64,000 nucleotides of DNA, taken from contig CAMBEZ010000006.1 in assembly GCA_945865885.1 (NCBI GenBank), forward strand, positions 1 to 64,000. Reading direction: 5' to 3'. The position numbers and the translations under genes are program-made. The notes under the pieces are model-generated. The model had not been told where the DNA came from, ran no database searches, and worked only from the letters and a program-made list of their open reading frames with translations. Position 1 is the stretch's first letter. Each line of letters opens with the position of its first letter. Positions 42,552-52,497 of the stretch are shown piece by piece. This DNA is from Owenweeksia hongkongensis DSM 17368. GTDB taxonomy: Bacteria; Bacteroidota; Bacteroidia; Flavobacteriales; Schleiferiaceae.

Positions 42552-44564
42552 ATGAAACAATTTTTTAAATCCGCGGCCGCTACAGTCGCTGGAACCCTGT
42601 TGCTGCCTGCATCCCTGTGGGCCGCACCCCAAAACAACGACACCGCCGTCGTCCGCCTCGTGGACGTGTGGGTGGCATCCCCTATAACGTCCACCAGTCG
42701 CGTGGATTCCAAAGAATTGAAATCCTTGAGCCCCATGGCGCTGACGCAGTTGGCCACCGTGCAGCCGGGTTTCCAAATCCAAAGCATCGCCAACCACACC
42801 GTGAAACCCGTTTTTCGCGGGATGTCCGGCAACCGGATGCTCACGGTGTACCAAGGCATGCGCTACGACAACCAACAAGGCGGCGGAGACCACGGCTTGG
42901 ACCTCCCGCTGTTGGGCGTAGAACAAGTACGCGCCACCACCTCGCTCAACTGGGGCACCGAAGGTGCGGCAGGGACCCTGATTCTTCAAGACCTTCCCTT
43001 GTTTGCCGGGTTGAACCGATGGAAGGAGACCCGCGTCCAACTCGCCGGCCTCAACCAACCGTGGGGTCTGGAGGCCTGAGTTGAACACCAGGTCACGGGA
43101 ACCGGTGTGCGCAATCCGTACTACCTCGGCGGCCTATTCACCCAACAGGGGGAGTACCGAGACGCCCGTGGCGACACCGTGCACGGCACCCATGCGCGTA
43201 CCGCTTCGCTGCGCTATTTGCAAGGTTTTGCGGGCAAACGCTGGCTGACCACCGTCGGGCTCACCCACACGGACCGGTTCTTTGGCATTCCCACCACCGA
43301 AGAGAGCGCCTTACCGGGCTACGAAGCACACGACCACGAGCAAAACGTACAGAACACCCTCGCCACCGCGCAGTGGCAGCAACGCCAGCAAGAGCCCCCT
43401 TCGCCGCGCACGCGGTGGGGCCTTCCCCAAGTGCAGCACCAACTGGGTTACCTGCGCGCCAACCGCCTGGAATTGGGCGAAGATGGGCGTGATCACCCCG
43501 AATTGGCCTTCGCCATCCACTCCCTCCAGCACCAGTCGCAATGGGAGTGGTCGGCCACCGGAACGCAGTTGATCGTGCACAACCAATTCCGGGCCCTACA
43601 AAACAACCCGGAGGCCCACGAACAAACCTATCCCAACGCCTCCCTATGGAGTACCGCCGTGGTGGTCAACCAGCGCATTGTACATAAAAATCGATGGCTG
43701 CTGGATGCCGCAACCCGCTTGGAAACCGGAACGTTCACCTTGTTTGGGTCCCAGATCCGTGCGGAATACCAGATTTCGGATCGTTGGACCTTGTCCCTGG
43801 AGCTTCAGGAAGCTTCCCGCGCCCCCCAGATCGAAGAGCGTTTTGCCGACGGGCTCCACGTTGGGGTGGGTCGGTACGAGGTGGGAAACCCCAATCTGAA
43901 TGAGGAGAACGCATTGCACGCCACTGCGGGCATTCGCCAAACGTTTGCCTACACCCCAAAATTCAACGGGGGCTTCCAAGCCTACGCCTACGCCAAGTCT
44001 TTCCGCGGCTACATCCTCACCACGCCGTCGGATACTTCTGGCACTTTGAAATTCTACTACGGCCAGGACGACGCCCTGCTTTTGGGCGCAGACGCGCAGT
44101 TGTTTTTCAATTTAACGCAGTCCCGAACCCAATCCCGAACGGTGGACCACCGGCTCCAATTCAACGCCAGCGCCCTCCAAGGTTCCCGCGGCAGCGCCTG
44201 GTCCCCAACCAGCAACCCGCTGCCCGGAATGCCGCCCTACCGTCTCACCGGAACCTACTCCGGCACGCACCACCGCCACCGGGCCGCTTACGGTGCCTAC
44301 TGGAACGTGGAAGCCCAAGCCCATTCCGCCCAAAACCGCTTGAGTGCGGACGAAAAGCAGGTGTGGAACGCTACGCAAACACCCGGCTTTTTGCTGGTGA
44401 ATGCCGGCGCGGGTTGGAATTTTGCCAACAATCGGATGTCCTTGGAATTCCGCGTGTTGAACGCCACCAACGCCCGCTACGCGCACCATCTGTCCTACGT
44501 GCGGGCCCTGGGACTGTACGAGCCGGGCAGACAATACCGATTGCGCCTTACTTTTGCACTCTAA
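42552..44564 (+). pseudogene. TonB-dependent receptor interrupted by in-frame TGA
   Basis: The 671-codon frame encodes a signal peptide (KSAAATVAGTLLLPASLWA), a plug (PVFRGMSGNRMLTVYQGMRY, GVEQVRATTSLNWGTEGAAGTL) and a barrel ending YRLRLTFAL, but is cut after ..QPWGLEA by TGA at 43077-43079. The reading continues in the same frame (VEHQVTGTGVRNPYYLGG). The rest of the barrel, including the C-terminal Phe-x-Leu, is intact and keeps normal codon use, so the lesion looks recent. A sequencing error, a nonsense mutation or phase variation are all possible; recoding is unlikely. A GTG restart at 43107 would lack a signal peptide and plug, so could not function. It likely imported the metal bound by the His-rich neighbour. 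Confidence 0.85.
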
Positions 44565-44597
44565 TCCCTTGGGCGTCCTCGGACGACCAAGGCCTTC

Positions 44598-44672
44598 GGG
44601 CAATTAGCTCAGTTGGTTCAGAGCGCCGCCTTGACAGGGCGGAGGTCACTGGTTCGAGCCCAGTATTGCTCA
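44598..44672 (+). tRNA. tRNA-Val (GAC)
   Basis: A 75-base cloverleaf: acceptor GGGCAAT/ATTGCTC (one G-T pair), anticodon stem CCGCC/GGCGG with loop TTGACAG, T-arm CTGGTTCGAGCCCAG. CCA is not encoded. A TACTTTTG at 44549-44556, inside the end of the upstream gene, may be its promoter. Confidence 0.95.
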
Positions 44673-44679
44673 CAAAAAA

Positions 44680-44700
44680 GGCGCCGCGAGGCGCCTTTTT
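44680..44700 (+). terminator. Terminator of tRNA-Val
   Basis: GGCGCC-GCGA-GGCGCC hairpin followed by five T, with an A-run upstream. Confidence 0.85.
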
Positions 44701-44769
44701 GCATTTTTCCGTAAACCGGTAGGGGTGCTCCAGGAGTTGGGTAGTCCCACTACCCAACTGAATTTCCAC

Positions 44770-45786
44770 CTACAAAATCGTGTCCTCCGCTTCCACCACC
44801 AACCGACGGATGGCGTCCACCTGTTTGCGCAGTTTGCCCACGTATTTGTCCCGCTGGGCTTGGCCGGAGCCGGTGGCCAGGGTAGACTTGGTCAGCAGCT
44901 CGTCCATCCACTTTTTGGTTTGCTGCGTGAAATACGGGTGCGTCGTTTCCAGAAAGTTAAAGGAATTGTAGCTCAGAAACGTTTGATCGCCCGACGGTTT
45001 CTCCATGTAGGCCACGTTTTGGCCCACCTGCAAATCCGTGATGTACCAACCAAAAGAGCCGCCCACCGGTTGTCCCGTGGCGGGGTTGATTTTCCGACCG
45101 CATTCGGACTGCGCCACCAAGTAGTCCAACAGCCGGTCCAAGTCGTTCAGCACGGACAAGGCCTCGTCGGCCTGCGTGAAAACCCCAGTTTCCCAATACA
45201 ATTGGACTTGTTTCAGGGTGCTCAAGTAGCAGGTGCTGCTCCACAATTCCGTCGAGTTTAAGCCGATGTACGCCTTAACAATTTCTTCGGCCAAAGCACG
45301 GCGTTCTTCCGGAATCAGGAACTGTTGGTAGGTAATGGCCTTGAATTCCGGCAATCCCAAAATAGAGCGTCCCCAATAGTACGATTTCAGCCGGGCCACG
45401 TTGGGAAACATAAAAATGTAGAAGAGCGGAAAATCCAGTGCTGCATAGGTCATGTGCATTTCCTCCCGACTCTGCTGAAAGGCCAGCATTTGGTGCAAAA
45501 TTCGCGTGGTGTACTTCTGGTAATCGTCCGCGGAGGCAATCACCGGGCCGGCGTCAAAGTCCACCCGCTGGGCATCCATGTCCCGCAACGTGTCCAGCGA
45601 AATGTGGAATTTATTGGCCAATTGGATGGCTTCTTCCAAGGTGAGGGCCGTGTCCCCGCGCATGCGTCGGTAAACGGAGTCGGATCCGATGCCCAAAAGA
45701 TCGCCGATTTCGTCGACCATGTTCAGGTGCGGAGCAATGCGCATCTTGATGCGCTCAAAGAATTGGCGTTGGAGGTCCGGTTGCAT
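44770..45786 (-). CDS. XRE/Cro-type HTH regulator with large C-terminal domain
   Basis: 338 residues. The first 70 form a helix-turn-helix (IAPHLNMVDEIGDLLGIGSDSVYRRMRGDTALTLEEAIQLANKF, Cro/CI-like). The remaining 260 residues are alpha-helical with aromatic-rich stretches and match Bacteroidota regulators of unknown signal. Monocistronic, divergent from the CsgG-like gene. Confidence 0.82.
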   Translation of the reverse strand: MQPDLQRQFFERIKMRIAPHLNMVDEIGDLLGIGSDSVYRRMRGDTALTLEEAIQLANKFHISLDTLRDMDAQRVDFDAGPVIASADDYQKYTTRILHQMLAFQQSREEMHMTYAALDFPLFYIFMFPNVARLKSYYWGRSILGLPEFKAITYQQFLIPEERRALAEEIVKAYIGLNSTELWSSTCYLSTLKQVQLYWETGVFTQADEALSVLNDLDRLLDYLVAQSECGRKINPATGQPVGGSFGWYITDLQVGQNVAYMEKPSGDQTFLSYNSFNFLETTHPYFTQQTKKWMDELLTKSTLATGSGQAQRDKYVGKLRKQVDAIRRLVVEAEDTIL

Positions 45787-45931
45787 AACTGAAAATGAGA
45801 AATCTAGTGAAACGACGAGTTGCGATTTTTCCGTAAAAGTAGTTTTTCAAACCGCACCGCACCGTAATGTAATCTAAAAGTAAAACGACATCTTTGTAGT
45901 AGAACTTGCCTTCGGGCGCAAATAGTAACCC

Positions 45932-47119
45932 ATGAAAAAAATGTTTCTCCTGATCGCCGCGGTCCTCGTGAGCTTCACCGCCCGGGCGCAAGCCCCCAAG
46001 CAATCGGTGGCAATTTTGGATTTTGACACCCGTTCCTATCCTGTGGACGTTCAGCAGGTCCTCCAAAAGGCCACCATTGAAATGATGCGCATCAACCAGT
46101 ATGAGGTGATCGACAAGTACGACATTGAGTTCATCGCCAAGCGCGACAACGTGCAGCTCAAAGGTTGCTTCTCCAAAATTTGCCTCAAAGACATTGGCGA
46201 ACGCCTGCAGTGCGACTACATCATTACCGGCTCCTACGATTTGCTGGCGGACAAAGTGGCGCTGACCATCCGCATGTTTGAAGTGAAGACCGGCGCGTTT
46301 GTTAACTCCACGAGCCGAATCTACTTGAACATACCCGAGCAATCCCTGGCCATGATGGAGGTGTCCCTCAACGACCTCTACAAACTCCCGTCGGACGAGC
46401 AGTTGGTGCGCAAGTTGACGGTTTCTGAAGACTACGAAAGCGCCTTGAACAACCCCAATGCGTCCGTCATCAACAACAACGGTCCGCGCATTGGTTTGAC
46501 TGCGATCGCTGGCCCCAGCGCCAGCATCTTGACCCTGGACCGCAAGTACGGCGGTTTTGACTACGCCGTGCCCCTCCTTTCTTCCTTTGGCTATCAGTTC
46601 GAACAAGTATTTGTAAACTCCGGCAATTTCCAGGCCTTGGTGGAATTCATTCCCTTGGTGGCCGGTTTGGAATACGGACGCATCATCCCCAGTGCCTCCG
46701 TTTTGTTGGGCATGCGCAACTCACGCACCGGTTGGGAATTCGCCATCGGACCCAACATCACTTCCACCGTTACTGGAGAAGGATACTACACCCAGCCCAA
46801 CAAGGACTTGCCGGGCCATTACGAAAGCTGGCGATTGAACGGATTCTCCCCTGGATACAACCCAACCGGTTGGGAAGAAATCACCCGACTGGATTCGCGC
46901 GGCGACTTCGCTTTTGCCACCGGTTTGATCATTGGCGGCGGTAAAACGATCAAGTCTGGCCGCATGAACTTCCCCATCAACGTCTTTTTTGTGACGCCGG
47001 GCCGCGGTGATTCGTGGCGCATCGGTGCGTCGGTGGGCTTCAACATTGTGCGCAAAAAGACCCCGCGTCCCATGCGAACCTTTGGTTCGGATTTGCTGCC
47101 GGCGGGGGGAGGGTTCTAA
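45932..47119 (+). CDS. Secreted protein with CsgG-like N-terminal part and beta-barrel-like C-terminal part
   Basis: 395 residues: signal peptide (KKMFLLIAAVLVSFTARAQ), then SVAILDFDTRSYPVDVQQVLQKATIEMM with YEVIDKYDI, QCDYIITGSYDLLADKVALTIR, which resembles the CsgG/DUF2380-like domain seen in TolB-like and curli-type proteins. The last 200 residues alternate as in an outer-membrane barrel (IGLTAIAGPSASILTLD, FALVEFIPLVAGLEYG-like, GRMNFPINVFFVTPG, WRIGASVGFNIVRK). The C-terminus continues to FGSDLLPAGGGF and is not a typical barrel end, so anchoring is uncertain. Monocistronic, with a strong terminator behind. Confidence 0.72.
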   Translation: MKKMFLLIAAVLVSFTARAQAPKQSVAILDFDTRSYPVDVQQVLQKATIEMMRINQYEVIDKYDIEFIAKRDNVQLKGCFSKICLKDIGERLQCDYIITGSYDLLADKVALTIRMFEVKTGAFVNSTSRIYLNIPEQSLAMMEVSLNDLYKLPSDEQLVRKLTVSEDYESALNNPNASVINNNGPRIGLTAIAGPSASILTLDRKYGGFDYAVPLLSSFGYQFEQVFVNSGNFQALVEFIPLVAGLEYGRIIPSASVLLGMRNSRTGWEFAIGPNITSTVTGEGYYTQPNKDLPGHYESWRLNGFSPGYNPTGWEEITRLDSRGDFAFATGLIIGGGKTIKSGRMNFPINVFFVTPGRGDSWRIGASVGFNIVRKKTPRPMRTFGSDLLPAGGGF

Positions 47120-47196
47120 ACCGTCCCGGCGAGTTGGAAACGGCTTGCAGCCAATAGCTCCAGAGAACACCAGACCAACCCCCATTTGGGGAGCAA

Positions 47197-47221
47197 CCGC
47201 CCGGAAACGGGCGGTTTTTTT
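47197..47221 (+). terminator. Rho-independent terminator
   Basis: CCGCCCG-GAAA-CGGGCGG hairpin with seven T behind the CsgG-like gene. Confidence 0.93.
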
Positions 47222-47693
47222 ATGCCTTTTTGGGCGTGGCTTTGGGCTTGACCTTGCCTTGCGCCTGAGCGTTTTCGTACGGGGTTTGGGATGGCATTTC
47301 CCAAGCGGCGCGGAGCAATTCTTCCAACACAGCAGGGTCTGCGTCCGCGAGCTTTTTGAGGTAGAGGCAGCCCATGCCTGTGGTGTGCTTGCCCAGTCGG
47401 ATCAAATAGGAGGAAAAGCGCTCCATGCCTCCGTTGCAGAGGTAGACGGTTAGGGCGGATTTGCGGGCGGCGTAGCCCAAGCGCATCCAGGAGCCGGTGC
47501 GGCCGCTGGCATACGCGTAGTCGTAGGTACCGAAGCCCACCATGGAGGCGCCCCACATGCGGCCGGGTTCGCCGGAAACAGACTCCAGGAGCGCGTGCAG
47601 TGCGCGGGCGTCGGCTTGGCGTTGGGCAGGCTCGACGGTGTCCAAGTAGCTGGAAACGGGGACGTCGGTGGGTTGGATGGTGTTGGCGGCCAT
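47220..47693 (-). CDS. DUF1801 domain protein
   Basis: 157 residues with the YdhG/DUF1801 pattern: SSYLDTVEPAQRQADARALHALL, MWGASMVGFGTYDYAY, WMRLGYAARKSALTVYL and a Lys/Pro-rich tail (GKVKPKATPKKA). These small cytoplasmic proteins are widespread and of unknown function. It starts 24 bases after cysN, so it may be the last gene of the sulfate operon, though this is not proof of a related role. Confidence 0.83.
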   Translation of the reverse strand: MAANTIQPTDVPVSSYLDTVEPAQRQADARALHALLESVSGEPGRMWGASMVGFGTYDYAYASGRTGSWMRLGYAARKSALTVYLCNGGMERFSSYLIRLGKHTTGMGCLYLKKLADADPAVLEELLRAAWEMPSQTPYENAQAQGKVKPKATPKKA

Positions 47694-47717
47694 GGGTACC
47701 TAAGGGAATGAATGGAA

Positions 47718-49040
47718 TTAGGCAGATGCAATCATGCCCGCGGCAACGGTGGCGCCGGAAGCTTCGTCTACCAGAATGAAAGCGCCCGTGACGCGGTTGT
47801 TTGCATACGAGTCAAACGCCAGGGGTTTGGCCAGGCGCAGCCGGATGCGGCCGAGGTCGTTGGGGCGCAGGGGAGTGGCGCTGGGCGCGTAGGCCAGGGT
47901 GTGGAGGTCCAAAATACCGTCGACGGATTCGATCAGGCCGCGTACTTCGGCGGTGGCGCAGCGCACCGCGTACCTAGCGCCGGGCACTTGTGGGGAACGG
48001 TCCAGCCAGCACAAGGTGGCTTCCAGGTTTTGTGCCGCAACGGGCTGGGGTTCGCTGGAGTGGGCCAGAAGGGAGCCGCGCGCCACGTCCAAATCGTCTT
48101 CCAGTTCAATGGAGACGGACTGTCCGCGCTGGGCGCTGGTCAACGGTTGGCTGCCCAACCAGAGGGCACTGACGCGGGAGTTGAGGCCGCCGGGGTAGGC
48201 GGTGATGGGGTCGCCCACGGAGACGGAGCCGGAGGCGATGCGGCCGGCGTAGCCGCGGAAGTCGTGGTGCTCGGTGGTGTGGGGGCGCAGGACGGTTTGC
48301 ACGGCCATGCGGAAGGGTCCGTCGTTTTCCAAACGAGGAATCTCCAGCGATTCAAGGGTGCTCAAGAGGGGAACGCCGGTGTACCACGGCATGTGGGTGC
48401 TGGCGTCCACTACGTTGTCGCCCAAAATGGCAGACAGAGGCAAGAAGTGCACGGAACGCACGCCCGCCTCGCGCGCAACGCGCTCGGCGTCCGCACAAAT
48501 GGCGGTGTACACGGATTCGGACCAGTCCACCAAGTCCATTTTGTTGATGCACAGGACTGCCGTGGGCAAGCCCAGGAGGCCGGCCAGGAAGAGGTGCCGT
48601 CGGGTTTGTTCCACCACGCCGTTGCGGGCATCCACCAAAACAAGGGCAACGTCGGCCGTGGAGGCCCCGGTGACCATGTTGCGCGTGTACTGCACGTGGC
48701 CGGGGGTGTCCGCAATGATGAAGGTGCGCTTGGGGGTGGAAAAGTAGCGGTAGGCCACGTCGATGGTGATGCCCTGCTCGCGTTCGTCCTTGAGGCCGTC
48801 GGTCAGGAGGCTGAGGTCCACGTGGCTCAAGCCCTTGCGCAGGCTGGTGCGCTCCATGGCTTCCCACTGGTCCATCAAGACGCTTTTGGCGTCGTACAGC
48901 AGGCGGCCGATGAGGGTGGATTTGCCGTCGTCCACGGAGCCGGCGGTGGTGAAACGCAGGAGGTCCGCCGGTGCGCCGGTCGGGGCAGATGTGGGGGAAG
49001 GCGTTTGGGAGGTCACTAGGGAGGGGGTTGGGGTGCTCAT
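47718..49040 (-). CDS. cysN: Sulfate adenylyltransferase large subunit (GTPase)
   Basis: 440 residues of the EF-Tu-like fold: P-loop GSVDDGKSTLIGRLL, GITIDVAYRYF, DTPGHVQYTRNM and NKMDLVDW. Together with CysD it makes APS from sulfate and ATP, driven by GTP hydrolysis. The N-terminal Thr/Ser/Pro-rich extension before residue 26 is unusual but short. No fused APS-kinase domain; a separate cysC is upstream. It starts three bases after the cysD stop. Confidence 0.96.
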   Translation of the reverse strand: MSTPTPSLVTSQTPSPTSAPTGAPADLLRFTTAGSVDDGKSTLIGRLLYDAKSVLMDQWEAMERTSLRKGLSHVDLSLLTDGLKDEREQGITIDVAYRYFSTPKRTFIIADTPGHVQYTRNMVTGASTADVALVLVDARNGVVEQTRRHLFLAGLLGLPTAVLCINKMDLVDWSESVYTAICADAERVAREAGVRSVHFLPLSAILGDNVVDASTHMPWYTGVPLLSTLESLEIPRLENDGPFRMAVQTVLRPHTTEHHDFRGYAGRIASGSVSVGDPITAYPGGLNSRVSALWLGSQPLTSAQRGQSVSIELEDDLDVARGSLLAHSSEPQPVAAQNLEATLCWLDRSPQVPGARYAVRCATAEVRGLIESVDGILDLHTLAYAPSATPLRPNDLGRIRLRLAKPLAFDSYANNRVTGAFILVDEASGATVAAGMIASA

Positions 49041-49043
49041 CGG

Positions 49044-49946
49044 TTAAAAGTAGCCTTCGCGTTTGCGTTCTTCCATGCTGTTTTCGCTGCGTTTGTCGTC
49101 CTCGCGGTTGCCGCGCTCCGTTTGGCGCGACGACTCAATTTCGCGGATGACGTCGTCCAGGGTGCTGGCCTCAGAGGCAATGCCGCCGGTGATGGTGATG
49201 TCTCCCAGCGTGCGGAAGCGGATGGAACGGGTTTCCGGTTGGTCCGTGGGGCGGAGGGTGATGAATTCCGATACCGGAAGCCAAGCGTTGTTGCGCCATA
49301 CGACGTTGCGGGGTCGGGCAAAATAGAGTTCCGGCAGTTCAATGCCCTCGCGTCGGATGTAGTGCCACACGTCCAATTCCGTCCAGTTGGAGATGGGGAA
49401 CACGCGGAAATGCTCGCCCGGGCGCTTTTTCCCGTTGAAGAGGTTCCACAGTTCCGGGCGCTGGTTCTTGGGGTCCCATTGGCCAAAATCGTCGCGGTGG
49501 CTGAAAAAACGCTCTTTCGCGCGGGCCTTTTCTTCGTCCCGACGGGCGCCGCCCATCAAGCAGTCAAAGCGCTCGCGTTCAATGGTTTCCAGCAACGTAA
49601 CCGTTTGAATGCGGTTGCGGTTGGCCTGGTTTCCGGTTTCCTCTTGCGCGGAGCCGCGGTTGATGGACTCCTGCACGCTGCCCACCACCAGCCGAGCGCC
49701 CAAGCGCTCCACCAGGGCGTCGCGGTACGTCAGGGTCTCCGGGAAGTTGTGGCCGGTGTCTATGTGCACCAGGGGAAAGGGCAGTTTGGCGGGCGCAAAG
49801 GCCTTGGCGGCCAAATGCGTGACCACAATGGAGTCTTTTCCACCGGAAAACAGAATTCCGGGGTGTTCAAATTGGGCAAAGGCCTCGCGAATGACGTAGA
49901 TCGCTTCGGCTTCCAGTTCGTCCAGGTGGGCGTAGGTCAAGGGCAT
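49044..49946 (-). CDS. cysD: Sulfate adenylyltransferase small subunit
   Basis: 300 residues from the ATG reading MPLTYAHLDEL. PP-loop ATPase motif SGGKDSIVV near the N-terminus and the conserved MGGARRDEEKARAKERFFSHRD and VFPISNWTELDVWHYI of CysD. It adenylates sulfate to APS with CysN. The start is chosen over an upstream ATG because it lies two bases after the cysC stop and matches CysD length. Confidence 0.96.
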   Translation of the reverse strand: MPLTYAHLDELEAEAIYVIREAFAQFEHPGILFSGGKDSIVVTHLAAKAFAPAKLPFPLVHIDTGHNFPETLTYRDALVERLGARLVVGSVQESINRGSAQEETGNQANRNRIQTVTLLETIERERFDCLMGGARRDEEKARAKERFFSHRDDFGQWDPKNQRPELWNLFNGKKRPGEHFRVFPISNWTELDVWHYIRREGIELPELYFARPRNVVWRNNAWLPVSEFITLRPTDQPETRSIRFRTLGDITITGGIASEASTLDDVIREIESSRQTERGNREDDKRSENSMEERKREGYF

Positions 49947-49948
49947 AT

Positions 49949-50536
49949 TCAGAGGGGCAAGGAGCCAAGGATTTGGTAAACGCATTCCGCAACGCTGCGC
50001 TGCGCGGTCAGAAGGTGAATGTTGGGTGCTTCCGGGGCTTCAAAAGGCGCGCTGATTCCGGTAAAATCAAGAATTTGACCGGCGCGTGCCTTGGCGTACA
50101 GGCCTTTGGGGTCCCGACGCTCGCATTCCTCCAGCGGGGTGTCTACAAAGATTTCAACAAAGCGGTCTTCGCCAACCACCGCGCGCGCAGCGTCGCGGTC
50201 TGCCGCGTACGGAGAAACAAAGGCGGTGAGGACCACCAATCCCGCGTCCGCCATCAATTTGGCCACTTCGGCAATCCGACGGATGTTTTCCGTGCGGTCT
50301 TGGGCGGAAAATCCCAAATCGCGGTTCAAGCCCAGGCGCACGTTGTCTCCATCCAGCAGGAAGGTGGCGCGGCCGGCCGCGTGCAACGCGGCCTCCGTGG
50401 CATTGGCCAGGGTGCTCTTGCCGCTGCCGCTGAGCCCCGTAAACCACAAAACGCGGCCGGTTTGGCCCAGCAAGCGTTCGCGATCTGCCGAGGAGACGGT
50501 GGGAACGTGGAAGGTGAGGTTGGAAGCGGGGTTCAT
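49949..50536 (-). CDS. cysC: Adenylylsulfate kinase
   Basis: 195 residues: P-loop [30 protein letters not shown] and [17 protein letters not shown], then the lid with [22 protein letters not shown]. It phosphorylates APS to PAPS. Member of the operon SLC13 transporter-cysC-cysD-cysN. Confidence 0.96.
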   Translation of the reverse strand: MNPASNLTFHVPTVSSADRERLLGQTGRVLWFTGLSGSGKSTLANATEAALHAAGRATFLLDGDNVRLGLNRDLGFSAQDRTENIRRIAEVAKLMADAGLVVLTAFVSPYAADRDAARAVVGEDRFVEIFVDTPLEECERRDPKGLYAKARAGQILDFTGISAPFEAPEAPNIHLLTAQRSVAECVYQILGSLPL

Positions 50537-50558
50537 GAGGAATAAAGGTCGGTCGGGT

Positions 50559-52340
50559 TTACAACAAAAAGAGAGCGGAAAATCCCAAAAATGCGGTGCT
50601 GTAGGCCGCAGTGGTTACCCAACCCATGCGGAGGTAATCTCGTCCGGTGTAGCCTCCAGGCCCCATCACCATGAGGTTGGTTTGGTAGCCAATGGGGGTG
50701 AGGAAGGCATTGCTGGCGCCAAAGGCAATGGCCAGAAAGGCCGGTACCGGCGGAATCAATCCGGCCACTACCACGGCCGCGGCCAAGGGAAACATCAAAG
50801 CGACGGCCGCGTTGTTCGTTACGGCGTTGGTCAGGGCGGTGGCCACCAAAAAGAGGACCGCCAAGAGCCCAAACGGCCCCAGTGCGTGCAGGGGCTCGTA
50901 CAGTGCCTCCACGGCTTTAGCGGGCCAAGGAGAGGCCACCAGCGCCTGGCCCAAGGCCAAGGAACTGCTCAAAACCAATAAAAGTTCCAAATCCAAATGT
51001 TTGCGCGCCGCGGAAAGGGTAACAAACCCCAGGAGGGAGCCCACAAAAAGAAGGCCCACGGCCACGCCCAGAAGGTCCGTCCAGCCGAGGTTGGCGGCCA
51101 AGATCAACAGGCCCAGGCTGGCCAGAAATAGGCGGATTTTCACCGGATCGCCCGGTGCGCTTTCCGCGGCCCGTTCGCCAATGGGGTAGAGGTCCGTTTG
51201 GTTTTCCAGCCGTTCGTCCAGTCGTTCGGAACCCACCAAAACCAGCAAGTCACCGGCTTGAAGCAGTTGATCGCCAATGCGTCCGCCCAAGCGCTGTCCG
51301 CGGCGGTGGATGGCTACAATGGCCGCGCCAAAGCGTTCCCGGAAATTGCTTTCCTTGACGGATTGGCCCACCAGGGAAGAGGCGTTGGGCACCAATACCT
51401 CCACCACCGGAGCATGGGCAGCGCGGTCCGTCAGGTCTGCCTGGGGCAGGGCCAAACCCGGACGTTCGGCAGTCAATTGGCGAATTTGGTCCAAATCCCC
51501 GGCGAAGAAAAGTCGGTCTCCCGCCACCAGCACCTCGTCCGGCCCCACCGGCGAAATGGTTTGCCCGCTCCGCATAATTTCCACCAGAAAGAGCCCATGG
51601 AGGTTGCGAAAACCGGCTTGGGCAACGGTTTTGCTCACGGCCTGAGCGTTGTCCAGCAGCAGTGTTTCCACCGTGTAGGAGCGTGCCGCAGGGTTTTCGG
51701 AGGTAGAACCGTCCGTTCGTCCGCGAAGCAATCTGGGAGCAAAAAAAATCAGCACAAGGCCGGTCAAAACAACCACCGCCAGGCCGGGACCCCAGTACTG
51801 TGCCGTTTGGAGGGTGTCTGGCATCGACGCGCCCAGCAAGCCGGGGGATTCTTCCAACAAGCCGTTTAAAACCAGGTTGGTGGAGGTTCCGAATACGGTC
51901 AACATGCCGCCGGCGGTAGCGGCAAAGACCATGGGCATCAGGAGCGGTTGTATGGGTTTTTTGTTTACTTCCGCCCATTTGCGCACAAAGGGGATGAGCA
52001 GCGCCACCAAGGGGGTGTTGTTGATGAATCCGCTCAAACCGGAGGTAGCGCCCACCAGTGCCGCCAAAAAGCGGTTGGGGCGGTTGCCGCTGGGCAAAAT
52101 ACGCAAAAGCGCAGCCGTGAGGCCCAGTCTTTGTTGCACGGTGCCTGCCAAGATGGTCAGGGCAAAGATGGTCAGCAAACTTCGGTTGCCCAGGGTTGCG
52201 GCCCAGTCTTCGAGGTCCAGGGCGCCAAATGCCCATGCGGTTACGGCAGCGCCGGCAAAGAGCACTCCCGGCCGCACCCCGCGTACGAACACCCCCAGAA
52301 CCAAGGCCCCGTACAGTAGTAATAGTGCGTAGTCTGCCAT
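50559..52340 (-). CDS. SLC13 family permease with two RCK-C (TrkA-C) domains
   Basis: 593 residues. About eleven to twelve hydrophobic helices in two blocks (for example [73 protein letters not shown]) with a central cytoplasmic part containing two TrkA-C-like modules. It is of the Na/sulfate (SLC13/DASS) type, and heads the cysC-cysD-cysN genes, so sulfate import is the likely job. The chosen ATG ([10 protein letters not shown]) follows TATCTTTG by nine bases; a TTG 12 bases upstream is less likely. Confidence 0.93.
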   Translation of the reverse strand: MADYALLLLYGALVLGVFVRGVRPGVLFAGAAVTAWAFGALDLEDWAATLGNRSLLTIFALTILAGTVQQRLGLTAALLRILPSGNRPNRFLAALVGATSGLSGFINNTPLVALLIPFVRKWAEVNKKPIQPLLMPMVFAATAGGMLTVFGTSTNLVLNGLLEESPGLLGASMPDTLQTAQYWGPGLAVVVLTGLVLIFFAPRLLRGRTDGSTSENPAARSYTVETLLLDNAQAVSKTVAQAGFRNLHGLFLVEIMRSGQTISPVGPDEVLVAGDRLFFAGDLDQIRQLTAERPGLALPQADLTDRAAHAPVVEVLVPNASSLVGQSVKESNFRERFGAAIVAIHRRGQRLGGRIGDQLLQAGDLLVLVGSERLDERLENQTDLYPIGERAAESAPGDPVKIRLFLASLGLLILAANLGWTDLLGVAVGLLFVGSLLGFVTLSAARKHLDLELLLVLSSSLALGQALVASPWPAKAVEALYEPLHALGPFGLLAVLFLVATALTNAVTNNAAVALMFPLAAAVVVAGLIPPVPAFLAIAFGASNAFLTPIGYQTNLMVMGPGGYTGRDYLRMGWVTTAAYSTAFLGFSALFLL

Positions 52341-52349
52341 GCTTGGATG

Positions 52350-52357
52350 CAAAGATA
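52350..52357 (-). promoter_or_regulatory. -7 element, sulfate operon
   Basis: TATCTTTG nine bases before the SLC13 ATG. Confidence 0.6.
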
Positions 52358-52497
52358 CAAATTCCTACCTAAATGGTAGGTTAATAGGAAAATCGGTGCT
52401 GCCCACTGCGCTCAGGTCCCGTGCAAAACCTTAAATTCGCATCCTGCACCCGCTCTGCAGCCTTCCCGTGGAGCTTCAAGAATTCCCAAAGACGATC

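Noticed and set aside
43077-43079. TGA read as selenocysteine or reassigned codon
   Set aside because: TGA is used as a normal stop for other genes here (for example cutC and tsf), no SECIS-like element or Sec genes are seen, and receptors of this type have no Cys/Sec site at this place.
43107-44564. Independent gene starting at a GTG after the TGA
   Set aside because: It would lack signal peptide and plug and begins within the same frame, so it is the second half of one broken receptor.
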